This document shows positions 12,631 to 24,800 of a stretch of 64,000 nucleotides of DNA, piece after piece. The notes under the pieces were generated by a model that saw only the letters and a program-made list of their open reading frames with translations, had not been told where the DNA came from and searched no databases. How positions within the stretch are numbered: the stretch's first letter is position 1; each line of letters starts with the position of its first letter. The stretch is from Osedax frankpressi (Eukaryota; Annelida; Polychaeta; Sabellida; Siboglinidae): NCBI GenBank assembly GCA_964035775.1, contig OZ038314.1, positions 13,188,863 through 13,252,862 of the forward strand, read 5' to 3'. The position numbers were made by a program, and so were the translations under genes.

Positions 12631-14311
12631 TCACAACATAAACGGTAAATCAATATTCTTTTCTCCTGTTCCTAAGTAAATGGATCCGTATCTTCCAGAT
12701 CTCGGTACGTGGTAGAATACATATCCCAACCAGCCAAGACTTCTTAGAGTGACTAGACCACTTCCTCTTTCAAATTGAAGTGCCCAAGATTCTGTAAATG
12801 TAAAGACATAAAATAGTAAACGATATATAGATTAGTTATAAATGAATTTGAATCGTTCAAAAACCTTTTGGTATGTCTTCGTCGATGCTATCCATGAAGT
12901 CGATTGATCTATCGAAGTTGGCGCGTTCCAATAATGTTTTATTTTGAAGATTCTGTGGTTCTCTAAAGTGTACATAATTGTGGAACTTCGAAGACTCCAT
13001 TACAGAGAGACCTATTTAAATATATGTATTCTATAATTTATGGTGAATTAATTTATTGATTTTATAAGAAAAATAATAAATACAACCAATTGTTTAGCTT
13101 TTTTATAAATATTGTCAACAATAATGAAAATATGAAAATTGAATATCAGAATAATAACGAAATTTTAATAGTATTTGTTAAATCAAACCTTGAAAAGATT
13201 TGTTATTGTACACATGCCCAGTGGGAGCTCGTAGGAAGGCACCTCGGGGAACTATCCTAGCATCGTTATCAATTTCAGCAATTACTGCAGCTAATCGATT
13301 CTCCTCCTTTATTGTAATCTGTAATTTGGTATTTATCAAATTTCTAGAAATAATATATATTTACATTTACCCTAAATTTGGGCCGTTAACATGAAATTTT
13401 ATTTTACCATTTCTTCTTCTTCATTGTCTTTTTTTTCGCTATGTTCAAATTCGAAAGAAGGGTCACCAATAAATCGGCCTTTAACTAGTTTAGCTTGCTC
13501 TCTCCTTTCTTCTGTTGCAGGAGGTAACAGTCCCCATTGAATGCAATTCTTACTGAATAAGAATTAAAACAAATTATATTAATATATTGTATATATTTGA
13601 TACCCAGTGAAAATTGACTTTCGACCTTCATAAATTTTGTAAAATAATCTTTATAATTTAAATATAATTTGTAGTAGTTATACACAATATATGTTCCTGT
13701 TTTACTCATTATTGGTCAACAATTTTATGATCGAAGATCCTATATGGTTATTATAAAAATTGCCAAGAGAATTTAGTATGGTGTTATTAGTAATCACGTA
13801 TTATTAATTATACTTTTATATAATGTATTTAGTATACTTTATACACATACACACACGCAATCGAATACATATAAGAACACATATACACGCATACCTACAC
13901 AAATATATATATATATATTTGTGTGTGTTTAATGATAATTATTTAATAATGAACACCTATCAAAGAAAATAAAACATATACCACATTATATTATATATTT
14001 GGTGCGCTATAATTAAATTAGGTAAATTTATTATAATAGACTCCGTATATTGAAAATACCATTATATTTATATATATATATTACCTATATAATGTCTTTT
14101 TTTGCTCAAATTCATCTTTTTCAATACCTTGAGCAATAAAGTAATCATCTTTTATACCTAGAATTTTACCCCAGAAATAAACTCTATCAAATTTATAGTT
14201 GCTTTGCAATATACAAAGTGATGTTTGAAGTGATGCTTTTTGTTCAGGACTAAATACCACCCCACTATTACCTACATAATCAATAGCCAAATGTAAATCA
14301 TGAGCTTCCAT
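12631..14311 (-). CDS. RSPH9: Radial spoke head protein 9, 5 exons, 269 aa
   Basis: Component of the radial spoke head that couples the central pair to the dynein arms in motile 9+2 cilia and flagella. Exons in coding order: 14085-14311, 13408-13552, 13189-13318, 12865-13011, 12631-12791; every junction is GT-AG and in phase, and the product of 269 aa compares with 276 in human. Recognition rests on family stretches: FDRVYFWGKILGI and YFIAQG in exon 1, ATEE and LVKGRFIGDPS in exon 2, VPRGAF in exon 3, the HFREPQNLQNKTLLERA stretch followed by DFMDS in exon 4, and the C-terminal GTGEKNIDLPFML in exon 5. An acidic Glu-rich linker ends exon 2. It looks intact. Its 5' end is divergent from MRPS18A. 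Confidence 0.95.
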
Positions 14312-14509
14312 AATTCTTATATTAAATAAATAAATTAACTATAAATATAATGAAGTTTTTAAAAATAGTTTATTTACGTTGCTAAGCATTTAATGCAATC
14401 TACTTAACAGCCATCTCAACAGGTTTATTGTCTTTGATTACAATGATTACCGATTTCATTATCAGTGACATTCAAAATAATTTTAAAATAATTTTTATGT
14501 TCAATTAAT
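14312..14509. promoter_or_regulatory. Divergent RSPH9 / MRPS18A promoter
   Basis: Only 198 bp separate the start codons of RSPH9 (minus) and MRPS18A (plus), so both promoters and 5' UTRs must fit here. No TATA box stands out from the general AT-richness. An X-box-like element lies at 14378-14389. Confidence 0.7.
14378..14389. promoter_or_regulatory. X-box-like (RFX) site
   Basis: Reads GTTGCTAAGCAT. The left half GTTGCT fits the RFX half-site and the right half AGCA-- is imperfect against RGCAAC, with a 1-bp spacer. It sits 67 bp upstream of the RSPH9 ATG, the usual distance for X-boxes of cilium genes. One near-match in AT-rich DNA is weak evidence, so the call is tentative. Confidence 0.35.
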
Positions 14510-17500
14510 ATGAATACTATTGTGCGAAATTCTAGACTAATATTAAATATTTCTAGGGTAAAATATGTTAAATCACCTATCCAATTTAAAGAAAAATCAC
14601 ATATTCATACATCAAAGTTATCTAATTTAAAAACAGGTATAATATAACATTCTTTATATTATAAAATAGTATACAAATTAATATTATTTATTTCTTTCAA
14701 TTATTTGTATTAAAAACAAATGCATATATTAATTAATTATTTAAAAATTATATTATATAGTTATTATATTGTATTATAGTTGAAAACTGTATTTAATGAT
14801 ATATACAATATTCTAAGCACGCATGACGAGTTTGATTATGCTGTATATATAGGATGGTAGATCGATTGAATAATTTTGGGTAATCTTAAATAGACAAGAA
14901 TAGAGTATTTATATAGTATGTGTATTCAGTTGGTTAATTTAAACTAAATAAAGATAAAATAAGTAGATAGAAATAAGAAATATATTTGTAATTGATAATA
15001 TTTGAATACATATTAAACATATTACAGCTATTAACTCTTTACTTTATACGAATTTTTCAAAAGTGCAGTATTTTACCAGGAGATTTTTGTATTTTTTATA
15101 AATTTATACCATTTCTCATATAAAATACTAATAATCATTAATAGTAAGTTATCATAATTTCAAAGAGAATTTAATCATTTTTCTGAGAGAATATGAATTA
15201 AACTTGTATATTTTTGAGTAACCCTTTTTGGATCAATGTTAAAGATTGTAGCGCTTACGAAATAACCAACGTCACGAATCACCGTGCAAATACTTATAAC
15301 TAATTACTTACAATTCTATTTTAAAGATATTTCTATTTAAAAATATTCATTTTATAAATATTATTTCAATTTTTAATAAAATGTATTAATATTAATAGGT
15401 TTATATAAAATATTATCTAGATAATTAATAATATATATGACAAAAATAAAAATAAAATTATTCATAAGAATTGTATTCATTTATTAATTCGTTTATTGAA
15501 TATTCCGAATGGATATTAAATAAATATAATTAGAAGTTTCGGTATATATTTGTTTAATTATATATACAATATAAATATACTTAATAAAAACACAAATAAA
15601 AAAATAGTTCCTATATACAAAAAAGTAGGTTTAGATTATAAAATTAATAAATTAAATTTTGATTTTTAAAATGGAGAAAATTTCTAATTAAAATGAATAT
15701 GATGATTATTCTTCTGATGATGCATTAGACGGTATTGTGAATCAGGTTATTATTTATTATATAAACTTTATTATATATACTAAACTAATAACATTATACA
15801 ATATATATTTATAAGTATAATATAGTGATATATCATATATAATATACAATATATATTATAATTAAAAAATATTTGTATTTTTGTAAATTTCTTACTATGT
15901 TTACTTATTTCATATTACTATTGGGTAGAAGAGGACTAGATTCCTGATTTCGATCCAATTCAAGAATGGATCCTTAACTATGAGGTACCTTATTATAAAC
16001 ATTTATATTGTAACAATATTTTAATTCTCTTATTAGTTTTCACGTTTTAAACAAATATTTTTAGAATGGCAGCGACTTATCCGATGACGAGCCACTGGTT
16101 CCTGCTACTTCTTCTGGTGTCAGTACATGTAGAGGTAGAGGAAATGCAAGTAGGCGAGCTCGAGGGGTACAATCTACTACCAGGTCTGGTGAGGAGGCAT
16201 TTCCATCAGAAGGATGGACTTCTAATATACCTTCTTCTGCTGATGTTGCTTTCACAAGTAGAATGGGACCTTCGGAACATTACCTTACCAATGAGTCGGT
16301 CTCGGGTTATTTGAAGCAATTCTTGTGCAATACACTTCATCAAGCATCTGGTCTCGTCTTCTATGCTGTATGCAAGTAACAATGGTTTGATAATGTAATG
16401 AATAAATTTAAAATAAATAAATAATTTAAAAAAATTATTTTCTAGGGATGAATTTAACGCCGGATGAAAATAACATAGAGGCATATATTGGTGCCATCAT
16501 CTTCATGAGCATCAGCCCAGTATGACAAGTAAGTCATTATTGGTCAAATAATGAAAAGCATCACATCTCCTACATGTCATCGAGGATCTCTGGTAGACGT
16601 TTCCGTAAGATATCGGAAATCTTTCACATTTCGATTCCATCGTAGGAAGTTGCTGGTGATAAACTTCGTAAGGTATACAATATATACGATATTTATATTA
16701 TATATGCTACAGATATATCTAAAGACAAGTGTTATATATTTATATATAATTACATGCATGTATAATTATCTCAGGTACGTTCGTTTCTGAATGTTTCCGA
16801 AAGTAACTTCGCGAAACTCTATTCACCAAATCAACGTCTGTCCGTCGACGAAGTTATGATTGCATACAAAGGTCGGCTTAGTTTTAAGCATTATTTGCCG
16901 GCCAAACCTACCAAATATGGCATTAAGTTTTGTGCCATATGAGATTCGGTTACCGGCTATTGAATGCGATTTGAAATTTAAACCGGCAGTGATGCAATGT
17001 TAAGTGGGAGAGAAGGATTCACATTTAACATATATTGTATTTCATTATAATGTGTAAATTTAATTATTTTATTATCCTACTTTATATATATTTGTTGTAT
17101 TATATTTGTACATATTTTCTTATATATACTATTTCTCATATATTGTGGTTATACTAGCCACTGCACTATTGAAGAGGTTCTTGTATATATATTATTTATT
17201 TTATTTTATATATTGTATTTTCAATCTTATTGTTTATACTATATTATATGAAGTCACTGACAGTATAAATATATATATATTTAGTAAAAAATAAAATATA
17301 TATAATGACATATTTTTTTTATTTCTGGAAATTGTTTAAAAATGTATATAATTAAAAAATCAAAACTTTTGTAAAATTTAATTAATTTTAATAATATAAA
17401 AACTACACAATTGATAACTTTATTATTTAAAACTTTCTATTAGCATTAATATTCTCAAATTATATATTTAATTTGGTAAAATAGAAATTAATACATTTTG

Positions 17501-19580
17501 TTAAAATTTTTTTTTTATTTATTTATCTGGAGGCCCGAAATTAATTTTTAATTTTATTATTGAATAAATAATAATTAATTATATAGTAGTTAGTTATTTT
17601 TAATATGGGTACAAGTTTTACTTAAGAAATATTTATAGATCTCGAGTTATTAGAAATTATAAAAAACTAACGTAATATACGGTGACTTTTATGTATTATA
17701 ACTTTTGCTATATTCATTATTTTAATTAATTTTAAAAACCATTGTGAAGATTATTATATTATATATTACTTATACGTGATATTTATATACTTTAATTAAT
17801 ATAAATATTAGTAAAATAATATGTAAACTTAATTAGTTAAAAAATAATTTTTTTTTACATATTCTGGATATATCAAAACTTTATTGTTTTTAATTATAAA
17901 ATATACTATGGTATGTATATTTTTGTTATTTAATAACATAGATACTTTTATATTCTTAATATTAATATTTACCAAGTTATAAGCTATTTTATTGACCATA
18001 GTAAAATATTGAAATATATACTTAAAATCTAATGATTACTATAACCATGTATAGAAAAAATTATCGACTCAAAAATGGTTAATTAATTAATTATAATTCT
18101 TTTTCTTTCATAGTTTACACTAATTATAATCTAAATTTAGTATGTAAGATTAAGTAATTGATAAATTCAAATTATTTTATTTCATTATATAGATGATATA
18201 ATAGTTCAACTTTTATATGTTGATTGCATATAAGAAATATTGATATTAAAAAAGATGCAATATTTTATAAAATATTTATATTATTTTCAAATTGAATTAT
18301 AGTATTTATTTTAATAAATACAATCAAATTTAAAATAGATCAATTTATATATTTAAACATATTTATATTCAAACGTAATTTTCTTTATATTAATTAATAA
18401 ATAAAATAAATTCTATTAATATTCATGTTCTGAATTAAAAAGTACATATTTATATTAAGAATATTCTTTAATTTGAGATATAATATTTATAATTAATAAT
18501 TATTGACTATTAAATTCCTTATGTTTTCCTGATAAATTTGTAAATAAACACATTTAAAATACAATGTATATTTTTTAATATTTTAAAATTGAATATTTAA
18601 AGTAAAATATTTAATTATAAAGTTCTGTGGATTTTTTTATGATAGTAAATAAATAAAATATAAAGCTATTTGTGTTTTTATTCGTTATAATAGATAAATA
18701 AATTGGCTTTAAATATTTTATATTTCGATAAGTAGTTATTGATTTATAAACATTTTAAAATAAGTCGACCAATATTATTGTGGAGTATGTTAATCCTTTA
18801 AAAAATTAATTAACAATGAGAATAAATTATAATAACAATATCAATATATTACTCAATATATAAGTTATAAAATTGTTATACATTGGAAGCACTCCTTTTA
18901 ATGTCATATATTTTGCAACCCAGGAATCCCATTCCAAGCTTAAAAGATCAGACGGAGTAATCACATGATAATGTTCTTGCTAGAATGTGTTCATATTTGC
19001 AATATTTTCTTTCTTAGATGTAATCCTCCGATTACTATTGATCAGAATAATAAGATACCGGATTGATAAAGATACACAAATGCATCATCTACACGAAACC
19101 CATCGTCTATATGTGCCTCTAGACACCAATCGCTTGCCCATAATAGTTTAACATAGTAATAAGGATAGGTAGTCAAACTTCTGATATTAGTTTGAGACCG
19201 TTTACATGACTGTTATATTGAGATATATATGACTGTTATATATGACAGACTATAATACCATAATTATAACTGCATAAAGTGTTAATATGTGTTTCACAGT
19301 TCAGGTAGCGCTACATACGACATGGAAATTAAAGTGCTTTATTGACAATAAATACTGTGAACTTTGCAAGTGTTATTGTTATTGATATTATTATAATAGA
19401 TGTGACTTATTTACAATATATTTATACATTATCTCAATGGTAGGCATACATTTACACTTTTATTATCTCCCAGGCTTTATTGTATTATCCTATGATTAGG
19501 TATATATATATATATAGGTATATAGGTATATATAGGTATATAGGTATATATATAGGTATATATAGGTATATATATATAGG

Positions 19581-19625
<45 letters not shown>

Positions 19626-19639
19626 ATATATATATATAT

Positions 19640-19673
<34 letters not shown>

Positions 19674-19702
19674 ATATATATATATATAGGTATATATAGG
19701 TA

Positions 19703-19739
<37 letters not shown>

Positions 19740-21793
19740 CATTGAATGGCAATATTAATTAAAGTATACCATCATAGGAAATAATATAAATTACGAATTG
19801 TATATAAAAATTAATACTTAGTGTTTGCTGTATGTAGGAATTAAATTAATGATTTCATAGATATCACCTGAAAATACATAATTTGTTACTAAATTCTAGA
19901 TCAAATAATCCAACCACTGGCTGTCATCTATATTTGAATAGTTATTTTTTAAAATAAATATAAATCAACTCAAACTTAACTTAATACTAATTAATTAGTA
20001 ATATTTAAATATTATATAACAATGTTGCATATTGACAAATCATCATGCTTTTCAGAATTTATCAGAACTTAGGTGGCATGTTATAGTAAAATATTTATGA
20101 AGTTTCTATAAATCTTGTGTTCTGAATAATTCTTGCAATGAAAATATGATGATTTAAGCAATAATGCTTATACTTGGTAATTTTTTGAGCTGTTTTCCCA
20201 TTTTTTGCATAACATAATAGAATCACTTTAATTTGAATACTTCTACATTCTTACACCACAGTTCTCTTCCTGAATGCGTAATCAGTTGTTACTAGATTGC
20301 TTATTGTAAGAAATTAATTACGTATTATCCATTTTAATTTATTATTCAGTTAAGTTGATCCAAAATTTGTATTAAATCTTTCATTATAAAATATTTCTCG
20401 GTAGAATTGTTGTTGCAGAGATCAAATAAAATAGTGCCCTTCGGATTCATAAACTTCCTTCACAAGTGAATTGTAGTCTTAGATATCCTTTTACTTATTA
20501 TTAATATTGCATTTTAGAACATCTACAAAGCATTGCAATACTGTCTGTATAAAAGATGCCAAATCCGTCTGCAGAAGGGAATTAGACTCTTGGAATTAGA
20601 TATTGCATCTAGCTTCATTTTGAAATTTTATTGTATCTTCAAATTGTATTTAGTTATAGTTATTAATTGATTTATATTTTATTTATTTATTCAATATAAG
20701 TTATTAAATTCATCTCCGAGATAAAATTATGAATTTTGTATATAGCTACATTTAGGTTATATCTTTTTCATTTATTTTTTCAATCAAATATATAAATTAT
20801 AATAATTATTTTTTGGTATATTTTATAGTAAAATATTCTAATAAAGTTGTTTTCATTTTAAAAGGATAATTCTAATATTTTAGTTGTTTGTTATGATATA
20901 TATTCCTTGAAGATTTTATGATAGACTGTGATTATTTTTGTTGTATCTTCAACAGAATATATTATAATCAAAACTTTAAACATTACATTTTATATTTATT
21001 ATTGTTTTATATCGCCATGGAATATTTACGAATAATTATACTAATAATGTTGTAGTTCAGATCGAACATGAGAATAATGTAATAAGGATTGAAGGTCATA
21101 TAGCTGAAGAGTCTTCTCATCAGATTTATCTAGACAACGAAGGCAAAGCTTGCCCAATCTGCAGTTTAAATGCCAAAGTTGCACACACAGTTTGTTTTTA
21201 ATCTACGATTTGTTACATTATTCCAAATGTTAAATTTTCGAAATTATTTCATACCGAAGAGAATTATCGAAAAGTTTTGAATTATTTATTACCTAGCTAT
21301 GTTTCCGACATCAGGTAATCTTAATGGATAAAAGCATTTGAAATGCAATCTCTATTTCTATTTCTACAGGATGTTTTGATTCTCGAACAATTCCTACGAC
21401 GTGACGGAACCCTGCTGCCTAGAAGTATCACCGGAGTGTGTTTACGTAGTCAGAAGCAATTGGCTAAACTCGTGCACCAGGCACAAAGAGCTGGTTTGTT
21501 GTAAGACAATAGCGATATTGTTACAAATGCGATAACTAGGCACCTTGTTTCTTAATTAAGACTTCGATAAATAAAAACAAATTCTTATTTATGGATATAT
21601 TAAAATTAATAATAATATTTCGTACCCATAATAAAAAACGTATCAACTATCAATAATTATTAATTTTACATTCACATCATTTATCACAGGATTAATGCCT
21701 GAACTTAGGCCAATATTGGAGGGTAATAAAGAAAGAGTAAATATGAAAAGCAATCACAAATGGAGAAAATATAACATATTCTATAACGACTAA
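14510..21793 (+). CDS. MRPS18A: Mitochondrial ribosomal protein S18A (mL66), 4 exons, 162 aa
   Basis: bS18-family protein of the mitochondrial ribosome (mL66 of the large subunit in mammals). Exons: 14510-14636, 21056-21189, 21370-21493, 21690-21793; phases 1, 0, 1 agree throughout. Exon 1 encodes 42 residues rich in Arg, Lys, Ser and Asn without acids until Glu31, as expected of a mitochondrial presequence. Exon 2 has IRIEGHI and the CPIC pair; exon 3 has [18 protein letters not shown] followed by SITGVC; exon 4 starts after AQRAG with LMPELRP, all matching the human protein. Human is 196 aa, so the C-terminal tail is shorter here. Linking exon 1 to exon 2 across a 6.4-kb intron is inference from phase, targeting-peptide character and the divergent promoter. 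The stop codon overlaps a poly(A) signal. Confidence 0.88.
14637..15660. other. MRPS18A intron 1, 5' part, nothing recognised
   Basis: AT-rich intronic sequence between exon 1 and the piggyBac relic. I see no RNA gene, repeat array or coding exon in it. Confidence 0.5.
15671..16995 (+). pseudogene. piggyBac-family transposase relic
   Basis: Decayed DNA-transposon transposase in intron 1 of MRPS18A, same strand. An acidic N-terminal part ([15 protein letters not shown] near 15698) is followed by [12 protein letters not shown] near 16064 and an Arg-rich linker. The DDE_Tnp_1_7 core follows: [12 protein letters not shown] (about 16470-16505), HYWSN (about 16535), then [19 protein letters not shown] (about 16820-16876) and the KPTKYGIKF stretch, the piggyBac region carrying a catalytic Asp. 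At least four in-frame stops (for example after SISPV, after HISIPS, and two after KFCAI) and loss of the C-terminal third with its Cys-rich domain show it is dead. Apparent GT-AG introns split it (about 15746-15928, 15985-16064, 16673-16774). TTAA-flanked terminal repeats were not identified. Confidence 0.8.
17000..21055. other. MRPS18A intron 1, 3' part
   Basis: About 4 kb of AT-rich DNA. The GC-richer patches at 18880-19330 and 20440-20640 look like old inserted sequence, but I could not match either to a family. A TA-rich array lies at 19498-19738. No host exon is recognised. Confidence 0.5.
19498..19738. repeat. TA / ATAGGTAT microsatellite
   Basis: Runs of TA punctuated by ggtata and tacctata blocks. 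The two orientations make it largely self-complementary, so it can fold into cruciforms. The minus-strand open frame through it is a repeat artefact. Confidence 0.9.
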
Positions 21794-21833
21794 ATAAATC
21801 GTTGATTACATTCGTTGTTTATTACACGGTTCA
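21791..21833. terminator. Shared 3' end of MRPS18A (+) and SPAG17 (-)
   Basis: The MRPS18A stop TAA is 21791-21793 and AATAAA is 21793-21798 on plus, overlapping the stop. On minus, the SPAG17 stop TGA is 21831-21833 and AATAAA is 21818-21823. Cleavage 10-30 nt beyond each hexamer would place each mRNA end inside or next to the other gene's last codons. Both 3' UTRs would then be only about 20-40 nt and the transcripts would overlap. Confidence 0.7.
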
Positions 21834-24800
21834 TTGCACTCCGATCACCGAGCAGTCGTTGGTGTACTGTGGCCTGATTCCGAGGTGATCCGGTTTCAAG
21901 CGCATGAGTTTCACGTGTTTGGCGAGAGTCAGACCTTCAGCGGCTCCGTGATCGTAAGCAGTCATAACGGCTGTTTAAGGAGTAGTGGTTAAGAGATGGC
22001 TAAGAGAGGGAAAAGGGGAGAGGGAGGAATAAGGAGATGAGAAGAGCAAATTAGTTTAGGATATGGGATAGGAGGGGGGTACAGTGTAGAGGTAGGAATA
22101 GGGAAAGAAGAGAAAATTAGGGTAGGATATGGGATAGGAAATGAGTAGGGAAGAGGAGGACAGTGTAGAGGTAAGAACAGAGGTGAACAGTGATGATAGA
22201 GGGAGGAGTAGGAGAGTAAAGAGGAACTGTGGGGAGATGATTGTAACATAGAGGAAACTGGTGAGGTGTAGGACACAGGATTAGCGGAAGGTGTAGGACA
22301 CATGATTAAAGGAATGTATAGGACACAGGATTAGACGAAGGTGTAAGACACAGGATTAGAGGAAGGTGTAGGACACAGAATTAGAGGAAGGTGTAGGACA
22401 CATGATTAAAGGAAGGTATAGGACACAGGATTAGAGGAAGGGGTTAGGCTACGGGAGTCGACTAACTGGCCGTGATTGGAATCGACAGTGTTTCTATTTC
22501 ATTGATAATCTTCAACGAGTGTTCAATATAGCCGATGCCAGGTTGACCGCTTGTTAATCCACTTGCAATCGCGTAGATTTCTACACTGAGTTCAGCTACC
22601 ATCCCAGCTGCAACCTTAATAATGAGTTGAATTGCAGTCAATTATGAACACTTGATCATAATTAATATATTAAATATTTGAAATGAGATGTATTTTGTCT
22701 GTTATTATTTGTTTGAAACAAATAAAAGTAGACAAATATTGAATTGTTAAAATGTGAATGAAATAATATTATCTCCTAATTTTAATAATGATAATAAATG
22801 AAAAGAAAGTTTAATTATAACATTCTTTATGTATTATAAATAGTGGTATAACGTGATCTCTTACCAGGGTACTTGTTAATTAGAAAGGAAGCCGTATTAG
22901 AAAGAAACCTTCGATGAATTCTCCACCAACCATTCCGACTTTGTAGACGACCTTGAGTCCGCTGGACGGCGGAGGTTGAATGACTTTGAAACGACACGAG
23001 TCCACTCCGTTATTACGTAACTGCAGACGTATTGAATACATGCAGCCCTCGCGTAAAACACCGAAGTCGAGTCGAGTTGGAAGGACGAGGAAGCCTACGG
23101 AAGTGGCGAGGGCAGGAGAAATGTGTACATGTAGATATAAGGAGAGGAGATAAAGTATAGGAATGAATCTGAGAACAGCCCGTATAGTAATTTTTGATAC
23201 ATGAGTCTATAGATGAAGATAATATGAATATTGATATAATAATCAATGAGTAGAATAAAATGTATTCAATAGAATTGTTAAAACTTTTACAATAAATTTA
23301 AGGATTTTATATTAGAAATTATAACAAATTAATTTGTAGTATTATTTCAAATTTTATAAATTTATTAACTAAATGTGATAAATTTATTAGTAATTTATGT
23401 TTTTTATTATAATAATTTTATATAAAAACAAGATTATATTATTAAATTATATATTTAATATATATTTAGAAGTAATATTTTGCTATTGAATATAGAATAT
23501 TTGTATTAAAAACCTCTCATGGCCTCTATCTTATTAGAACTTCCGGCCATGATGGAAGTGTTCACTTTTCTCCTTACAGCTGATTCAATACTTGAGAACT
23601 GGGAGTAAGATCAGAATGACTTAAATTCATGTTTTACAAAAAATGGATGCAATGTTAACATAAAAAGTAGGCAGATTTGCGAGAAGAAAAAACCTTGACA
23701 TTGGGATCAGGATTATTTCTACTGGCGGATAAATATTTTGGTAAATTCAAATCTCTGATAGGCAATTCATAAACTGTGGGGGAGATAGATTAAAGTATAT
23801 CTTATTGTAATATATTGTAGCCTTCATAGAAAATTGATAATTTACACTTCTTTACAAATAAATATAATTGTTTTACTCAATAATATTAAATATGATAATT
23901 ACAAATGTTAACTGCATTTAACATGTTTTAATTATGTAACTATTATTCAATACAAGTTTGATTGTCAAAACAATAATTTAATTATCAATAATGTAGATTT
24001 TCCAGATTTTTACCTTCTGGATGTTCCATTATAGAAGCATTTGATTCCTTAGGTGTGGGTCCAGCTGATAGAAATTGTTTTTATTAAAAATTATTAAAAA
24101 TACAGTAATAATATTGTTCATTTTTATCTATCAAGAATTTGTTATTTAGATTTAAACTGGAAATTTGTGAGAGATTTTATTGAATTGTAATGAGGTAGGT
24201 AGAAAAGAGGCAGGTAGTAGCGAGGTAGGTAGTAGTGAGGTAGGTAGGAGTGATGTAGGTAGGAGTGAGGTAGGTAGTAGTGAGGTAGGTAGTAATGAGG
24301 TAAGTAGTAGTGAGGTAGGTAGTAATGAGGTAGGTTGTAGTGAGGTAGGTAGTAGCGAGGTAGGTAGTAGCGAGGTAGGTAGTAGTGAGGTAGGTAGGAG
24401 TGATGTAGGTAGGAGTGATGTAGGTAGGAGTGAGGTAGGTAGTAGTGAGGTAGGTAGTAATGAGGTAAGTAGTAGTGAGGTAGGTAGTAATGAGGTAGGT
24501 AGTAGTGAGGTAGGTAGTAGTGAGGTAGGTGGTAGTGAGGTAGGTAGTAGTGAGGTAGGTGGTAGTGAGGTAGGTAGTAGTGAGGTAGGTAGTAGTGAGG
24601 TAGGTAGTAGTGAGGTAGGTAGTAGTGAGGTAGGTAGTAGTGAGGTAGGTAGTAGTGAGTAGGTAGTAATGAGGTAGGTAGTAGTGAGGTAGGTAGTAGT
24701 GAGGTAGGTAGTAGTGAGGTAGGTAGTAGTGAGGTAGGTAGTAGTGAGGTAGGTAGTAGTGAGGTAGGTGGTAGTGAGGTAGGTGGTAGTGAGGTAGGTA

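Noticed and set aside
18880-19330. GC-richer patch in MRPS18A intron 1 with a minus-strand stretch like [19 protein letters not shown]
   Set aside because: Suggests an old element, but the frame breaks quickly and I could not tie it to any family.
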